10,277 nt of DNA. Source: Planctomycetota bacterium. GTDB taxonomy: Bacteria; Planctomycetota; Planctomycetia; Planctomycetales; Planctomycetaceae. The stretch spans positions 1 through 10,277 of the forward strand of contig JAADHY010000275.1 in NCBI GenBank assembly GCA_013151585.1. Direction: 5' to 3'. The notes beneath the pieces were generated by a model. The model made no database searches. It was not told the DNA's origin and worked only from the letters and a program-made list of their open reading frames with translations. The translations under genes were made by a program, and so were the position numbers. This document shows, piece by piece, positions 6,812-10,277 of this stretch; within the stretch, counting starts at the first letter, position 1, and every line of letters begins with the position of its first letter.

Positions 6812-9247
6812 TCATCGGCGGTGCGGCGGTGTGGCTTTTGTGCGAGTCGCACCGGCTTTCAGCGCGGAGAGCAGCGAGGCCGCCGAATTCGGTTCTAAAT
6901 TGAAAATCGTGAATCCGTCCGCACCCAGGCTCCGCGCGATCACGATCTGGCCGATCATGCGATCCGGGGTCAGCCGAAAAGCTCCGACGCCCGGATAAAT
7001 CGGTATCCGACCTGCGATGATCTTGATCTGATTCTCGACCAGGCTTCGGAAGTCGGCGTCGCTTTGTGTGTAATCCATTGGGCAGACGAAGTCCAGGTAG
7101 CCGGCTTTGATCCACGCGGCCCAATCCTGGCCGACCGAGATGCGGCACTGGGGATAGTGGCCAAACACGGCCGCCGAAATCTTGATGCCCGGTCGAATCT
7201 TCTTCGCTTCCCGCGAGACCGCCGCCACCAGCCGGGTGATTTGCTGACAGCGCCAGTCACGGTAGCGGTCGTGGAGCGGCCCGTCGTAGCAGTCGTCTGG
7301 CCAACGGGCGACGCGGGTTCCCGTTTCGGCTTCAAACCGTTTTCGGCATCCGTCGCAGTAGCAATGGTCGTTGTTTGGATAACGGATGTAGTCGAAATGA
7401 ATGCCGTCGACGTCGTACTTGCGGACGACCTCCAGCATACTATCCCGTTCCAGCTCGAAGTTCTTCGGATGCGACGGACAGAGCCAGTTGTGTGTCTTTC
7501 CGGTGCGGCCGACCTGGAGCCGCCCTTCCCGCCGAAGTTGCTCGACAAACTCCTTCGGCGCCCCGGACAGATTGTGGTTGACCTTCCAGACATGCACTTC
7601 GATGCCGTACTTGTGGCAAGCTGCGATAGACTGAGCGATCTGGTCGCCGTATTCCTGGAAGGTCTTGCTGCGAGGCAGAACATCGCTGGGGTAATGAGCC
7701 CGTCCCGCCCACAACAGGTTGGGGATGACCATATTGATGCCGGCCGCAGCCAGCTCGCGCGCGGTGCGATCCCAATCGCCCGGATAAATGCCCGTGCCGG
7801 AATGGTTCCAGAAGGCTCGGCCTTCAACGGGGCGGCTCGGCACGGCCTGCAAATAGGCGGTCATCAAATGTTGGCGAGCTTGTCGAGCCGTCTGGACGGC
7901 TTGCGGATACTGCCGTCCCGCCAAGAGCTGCCGAGCCCTCTGTTCCGTTTGCAGGCCCCTCTGCAACGCCGCGGCTGCTCGGTGGCGGGATGAGCTGGCT
8001 CGGACAAATTGCGTCACCGCCGAGACGCCGTTTAGGTGACCAATCCGCCCGATGCTCCGGATCGAACTGGCCGCCATCTGCGGCCAAAGTGTCGGAGCCA
8101 GATGCCCCAGCACGGCCGCCAGCATCTGCCTTTTGCCTTCACGATCATCGGACAGGACGATGTGAGAAAAAAACGCTCCCCGTGGACCGACCACCAGAGC
8201 GGGCCGCTTGGTCGAACGTCCTCGGACGTCGTACCACCAGCCGATCACTCGCGCTCCCCTGCCCTGCACTTCCGGCGCGTTGATGTTCCAGGAGGCCTGC
8301 CGCACGGATTTCGGTAGCCCGGCGATGTCTCGAGCATCGAAACGAATCTCGGCCAGTCCGCCTGGTTGCTCCGGCCGATAGTACCGCAAGCGGGCAATGC
8401 CTAGCGGTCCCTGCAGTTCCACTGGCAGCGTGTAGCAGGCAAACAGCTTCCCGCCTCGATCCAAGAACGCCCGCAACGCCCGAACCGCCTCAGATCGAAT
8501 TCGCGGCGCGTACGGGATGACGACCAGAGGCCGGCGTCCCAAGGCTCCACGAGCAACCGCCAGGTCATCCAGCGTGTCGGCTTCAACGCCCATTTCCGAA
8601 AGCAGGCTCTGAAACTCCTCGGCCGTTCGCAGGACCATGCGCCGGCTATCGCTGCCTGCATCTTCGGACGAAGGAACCAGCAGGGCGACGTCATGCCACA
8701 CGGCGGCCAGTTTGCGCAATCGAATCCGGCAGTCGACGGCCTTACCACGCCACACGGAAATGCGAATGCCGTCGACTTTGTGCCAGCCGGTCGGACTGTC
8801 CTCCACGCCGAATCTCGCTTTCGGAAATCGGAGCGTGTGCCAGCCCTCCTCGGACAGACTGGCCCCGCATCCGTACCAGCCTCGGCCGCTTCGGAAGTAG
8901 AGTGTCACGCGAGCTCCGGCGCTTGGCTGGTCCGTCCAGACTTCCAGCAGGAACTGGCCCGCCGTAGCCAGGTCGAGCGTCACATCGCGATCAAGGATCG
9001 TGCGAGGCAGCTCGGGAACGCTGGCAAACGGTGCCCGGAACTCCAAAACGTTCCGGCCCGTGTCCCGAACAACCGTCACTGGGGGCGTCCCTTTGCCCGA
9101 TTCCCACGCCGCTCGCGACGACGCGGCACCGGCGTAGTCGAACCGGTCAATGACTTGCTCATGGGCAGCCGAAGCTGTTGTCTCCCGCGCCGTGAGAAAG
9201 GTTCCAGAGAATGCCAGCAACGAAGCTAAGATCCAAGTTGTTCGCAT
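6812..9247 (-). CDS. secreted multidomain GHL10-type glycoside hydrolase
   Basis: An 811-aa exported protein with a signal peptide (MRTTWILASLLAFSGTFLTA, 1-20). Residues 32-183 look like a beta-sandwich carbohydrate-binding-type module (starting VIDRFDYAGAASSRAAW). Residues 185-285 look like a class I glutamine-amidotransferase/ThuA-like Rossmann domain (HDVALLVPSSEDAG, LVVIPYAPRI, FLDRGGKLFACYTLP), probably non-catalytic. A charged helical spacer spans about 415-470. The C-terminal half (475-800) is a TIM barrel of the GHL10 type (PF02638; E. coli DigH is a peptidoglycan glycosidase of this group): GINMVIPNLLW (503-513), hallmark DGIHFDYIRYP (614-624), and CPMDYTQSD (722-730). A cysteine cluster CYCDGC (629-634) directly follows the hallmark. 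ATG 9247 was chosen for the signal peptide; AAAGG lies 10 nt upstream. TTGACA (9286-9281) may be a -35 but has no clear -10. It is probably first in a unit with the phosphatase and NTPase genes; the substrate is unknown. Confidence 0.85.
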   Translation of the reverse strand: MRTTWILASLLAFSGTFLTARETTASAAHEQVIDRFDYAGAASSRAAWESGKGTPPVTVVRDTGRNVLEFRAPFASVPELPRTILDRDVTLDLATAGQFLLEVWTDQPSAGARVTLYFRSGRGWYGCGASLSEEGWHTLRFPKARFGVEDSPTGWHKVDGIRISVWRGKAVDCRIRLRKLAAVWHDVALLVPSSEDAGSDSRRMVLRTAEEFQSLLSEMGVEADTLDDLAVARGALGRRPLVVIPYAPRIRSEAVRALRAFLDRGGKLFACYTLPVELQGPLGIARLRYYRPEQPGGLAEIRFDARDIAGLPKSVRQASWNINAPEVQGRGARVIGWWYDVRGRSTKRPALVVGPRGAFFSHIVLSDDREGKRQMLAAVLGHLAPTLWPQMAASSIRSIGRIGHLNGVSAVTQFVRASSSRHRAAAALQRGLQTEQRARQLLAGRQYPQAVQTARQARQHLMTAYLQAVPSRPVEGRAFWNHSGTGIYPGDWDRTARELAAAGINMVIPNLLWAGRAHYPSDVLPRSKTFQEYGDQIAQSIAACHKYGIEVHVWKVNHNLSGAPKEFVEQLRREGRLQVGRTGKTHNWLCPSHPKNFELERDSMLEVVRKYDVDGIHFDYIRYPNNDHCYCDGCRKRFEAETGTRVARWPDDCYDGPLHDRYRDWRCQQITRLVAAVSREAKKIRPGIKISAAVFGHYPQCRISVGQDWAAWIKAGYLDFVCPMDYTQSDADFRSLVENQIKIIAGRIPIYPGVGAFRLTPDRMIGQIVIARSLGADGFTIFNLEPNSAASLLSALKAGATRTKATPPHRR

Positions 9248-9413
9248 CGCGATGTTGCCTTTGTTGTTGAAATGTCGAAATGTCAAAAGCTCAAAGAGCC
9301 GCAAAGTCCAGAAGTCAAGGAATGCGAACCAGTCGGTCCGCGGCGGACTGGATGCTCGGCCATCCTTTGGCAGTCTGAGCCTGCGGCTGAGCAAACGCCA
9401 TGCGCCAGTCGGT
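9248..9413. other. intergenic leader of the hydrolase gene with a tandem 8-mer
   Basis: No gene is seen here. GAAATGTC occurs twice in tandem at 9269-9284, overlapping the TTGACA mentioned for the hydrolase gene. A partial inverted repeat, GTCCGC-G-GCGGAC, with outer CCAGTC/GACTGG arms, lies at about 9331-9353. Minus-strand frames are open, which would allow a spurious 49-aa extension of the hydrolase. Confidence 0.45.
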
Positions 9414-9605
9414 CAATTTTCAATTTGCAATCTGCAATTTTCAATTTTCAATGTGGCCGCCACGTAGATTTCTTGTAGCACTTGCGTCGAAACGACGCCG
9501 TCGCCCCGAGCTGCCAGCTCTTTCAGCAGTTCCCGCGCCCGACGTTCCTCCTCGGGCGACCGCCCATCTGCCGTACACACGAACGTCGATGTCCAGGAAA
9601 ACCTT
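9413..9605 (-). pseudogene. VapC-like PIN-domain toxin remnant, frameshifted and truncated
   Basis: The N-terminus KVFLDIDV (with the first PIN aspartate) is read in the antitoxin's frame (9605-9582). The match continues in another frame from about 9583: FVCTADGRSPEEERRARELL, then DGVVSTQVLQEIYVAAT with the conserved PIN glutamate. Joining the parts requires a net loss of two bases near 9581-9584, where GTTC stands for an expected GTTTTC. The remnant covers only about 50 of roughly 130 residues; the C-terminal part with the later catalytic acidic residues is missing, and the 7-bp array follows directly. There is also no start codon before KVFLD. A functional RNase toxin is therefore very unlikely. 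The assignment rests on recognising the PIN sequence pattern by eye. Confidence 0.65.
9414..9452. repeat. array of 7-bp AT-rich tandem repeats (about 5.6 copies)
   Basis: The units are CAATTTT, CAATTTG, CAATCTG, CAATTTT, CAATTTT and a final CAAT, in exact 7-bp register. The stretch is strikingly AT-rich against the GC-rich surroundings. It forms the present 3' end of the PIN-toxin remnant: homology to the toxin stops where the array begins, and the adjoining TCA (9413-9415) provides the stop codon in that frame. Confidence 0.8.
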
Positions 9606-9824
9606 CGACGTCGTACAGCTCGTCTCGCTTCCATCGGCGACCTTTGGAACGCCCGCCCGATCCATCAGGTCAAAACATTCCTCAAGCCAATCCGCCGAGC
9701 GGTTCCTCACAGCCTGTCGCAGCAGTCGCCGGAGCAGCGCGTTCAGCGACGTGTTATGCCTGCGAGCGTACTCGCGGCCGGCCTTCAGACTCTCCTCATC
9801 CAGCGAAATGGTCACGTTGGGCAT
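9441..9824 (-). CDS. ribbon-helix-helix antitoxin-like protein with aberrant C-terminus
   Basis: The N-terminus (MPNVTISLDEESLKAGREYA, then HNTSLNALLRRLL, about residues 1-40) is a CopG/Arc-like ribbon-helix-helix DNA-binding domain, typical of the antitoxin in front of a PIN toxin. Residues 41-58 (DWLEECFDLMDRAG) still look native. After about residue 58 the frame appears wrong: another frame reads GRRWKRDELYDV, as expected for the end of such antitoxins, which suggests a one-base loss in the GC-run near 9651-9656. The open frame then continues through the toxin start (K74-D78) into nonsense, 127 aa in all. Start ATG 9824 has AGAGGG 7 nt upstream. The DNA-binding part could still be functional, but the gene is probably decaying with its toxin. 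Confidence 0.6.
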   Translation of the reverse strand: MPNVTISLDEESLKAGREYARRHNTSLNALLRRLLRQAVRNRSADWLEECFDLMDRAGVPKVADGSETSCTTSKVFLDIDVRVYGRWAVARGGTSGAGTAERAGSSGRRRRFDASATRNLRGGHIEN

Positions 9825-9961
9825 GACGACGCCCTCTGACAACGCTTCCCGCACAACCTTTTCCAGCTTCCCGTCTCAAGGATCGAAGGCGGCGAGAGGC
9901 ACGATCAATCACTTTCCACAAGACCCTGACACTGTGCAGACATGGCGCTGCCCGGCCGCGA

Positions 9962-10277
9962 TCACCCTTCTGCCGTCTGGACTTCCACCGCCAGCGTTTC
10001 CGATTCGCTCAACGTTACCGGTTCGGTCAACAAAAAATGCAAGTCCCCGTCTTTGAAGCCGACTCGGCCGGCCACTTTTGAGTGTACTTTCTTGGCGCGG
10101 ACACCATCCGGCAAACGAAAAACCAGTTCCGTCACACGCAGTCGGCCGTACCGCAGTTCGATCTCGTATGTCATCCGGTGGCCGTCCCGTTGCTGGCGGA
10201 ACAATCCCCAGCCCTCGGCGGCCGTGAAAAACGAAACATGGTCGTCCGGCTGCCAAATCGGACGGAAGCCGATCTTA
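9962..10277 (-). CDS. C-terminal fragment of a GH116 (DUF608)-like glycoside hydrolase
   Basis: The last 104 residues of a protein whose start lies beyond the right edge; the frame is open to base 10276. The beginning (IGFRPIWQPDDHVSFF, then TAAEGWGLFRQQ) resembles the end of the catalytic domain of GH116/non-lysosomal-glucosylceramidase-type enzymes. It is followed by a beta-rich tail (MTYEIELRYGRLRVTELVFR and so on) ending in a TGA at 9962-9964. No catalytic residues fall in the visible part, so activity cannot be judged. An internal start near 10204 that would make a small separate protein is unlikely because the reading frame and sequence quality continue without a break to the window edge. 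The family call is by eye and tentative. Confidence 0.6.
   Translation of the reverse strand, partial: KIGFRPIWQPDDHVSFFTAAEGWGLFRQQRDGHRMTYEIELRYGRLRVTELVFRLPDGVRAKKVHSKVAGRVGFKDGDLHFLLTEPVTLSESETLAVEVQTAEG

Noticed and set aside
9248..9394. 49-residue N-terminal extension of the glycoside hydrolase
   Set aside because: It would bury the signal peptide, and it is translated from low-complexity leader sequence with a tandem 8-mer.
9909..10256. Minus-strand open frame of 115 codons at the right edge
   Set aside because: Wrong frame; the GH116-like frame gives a continuous protein-like sequence to the window end.
1..10277. CRISPR array, tRNA, rRNA, insertion sequence or prophage features
   Set aside because: No regularly spaced repeats with spacers, no cloverleaf or rRNA signatures, and no transposase or integrase sequence was seen on either strand.

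Overview
The window looks like a high-G+C chromosomal segment from a member of the Planctomycetota, possibly Pirellulales-like. I infer this from the gene mix: a Hanks-type Ser/Thr kinase with planctomycete-style motifs, a secreted PQQ-like beta-propeller protein, a large secreted GHL10-type glycoside hydrolase, a GH116-like C-terminus, and long intergenic regions rich in short inverted and tandem repeats. No marker here fixes the taxon. Apart from the propeller gene (3567-5291), every gene lies on the minus strand.

Left part (1-3035): the C-terminus of a Ser/Thr protein kinase runs off the left edge. Its start is at 938 or 932, behind a leader of about 200 nt that is preceded by a good sigma70-like promoter (1144-1172). 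Upstream of that lies a two-gene unit: a stand-alone receiver (REC) protein (2433-2930) followed by an RlmI-type 23S rRNA m5C methyltransferase (1231-2436). The TTG start of the methyltransferase overlaps the TGA stop of the receiver gene. The receiver gene has a -10-like box overlapped by a perfect 14-bp palindrome.

Middle (3036-5731): a divergent intergenic region of about 640 bp carries hairpins and a promoter candidate for the plus-strand gene. That gene encodes an exported 574-aa protein with PQQ/WD-like beta-propeller repeats and an unusual charged helical insert. After it come about 440 bp with no convincing gene but with repeat-like, hairpin-rich sequence.

Right part (5732-10277): a likely minus-strand transcription unit runs from the secreted multidomain GHL10-type hydrolase (6812-9247) to a SixA-type histidine phosphatase (6277-6744) and then a THEP1-type NTPase (5732-6280). 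The last two are coupled by an ATGA overlap. Upstream is a decayed toxin-antitoxin pair: a ribbon-helix-helix antitoxin with an intact N-terminus, and a PIN-domain toxin broken by a frameshift and cut off at an array of 7-bp AT-rich repeats. The right edge holds the C-terminus of a protein that resembles GH116 (DUF608) glucosidases.

I did not find a convincing new multi-gene defence or mobile system. The points most worth a second look are the decayed toxin-antitoxin locus, the receiver-rRNA methyltransferase coupling with its palindrome, the structured kinase leader, and the cysteine-bearing multidomain hydrolase.
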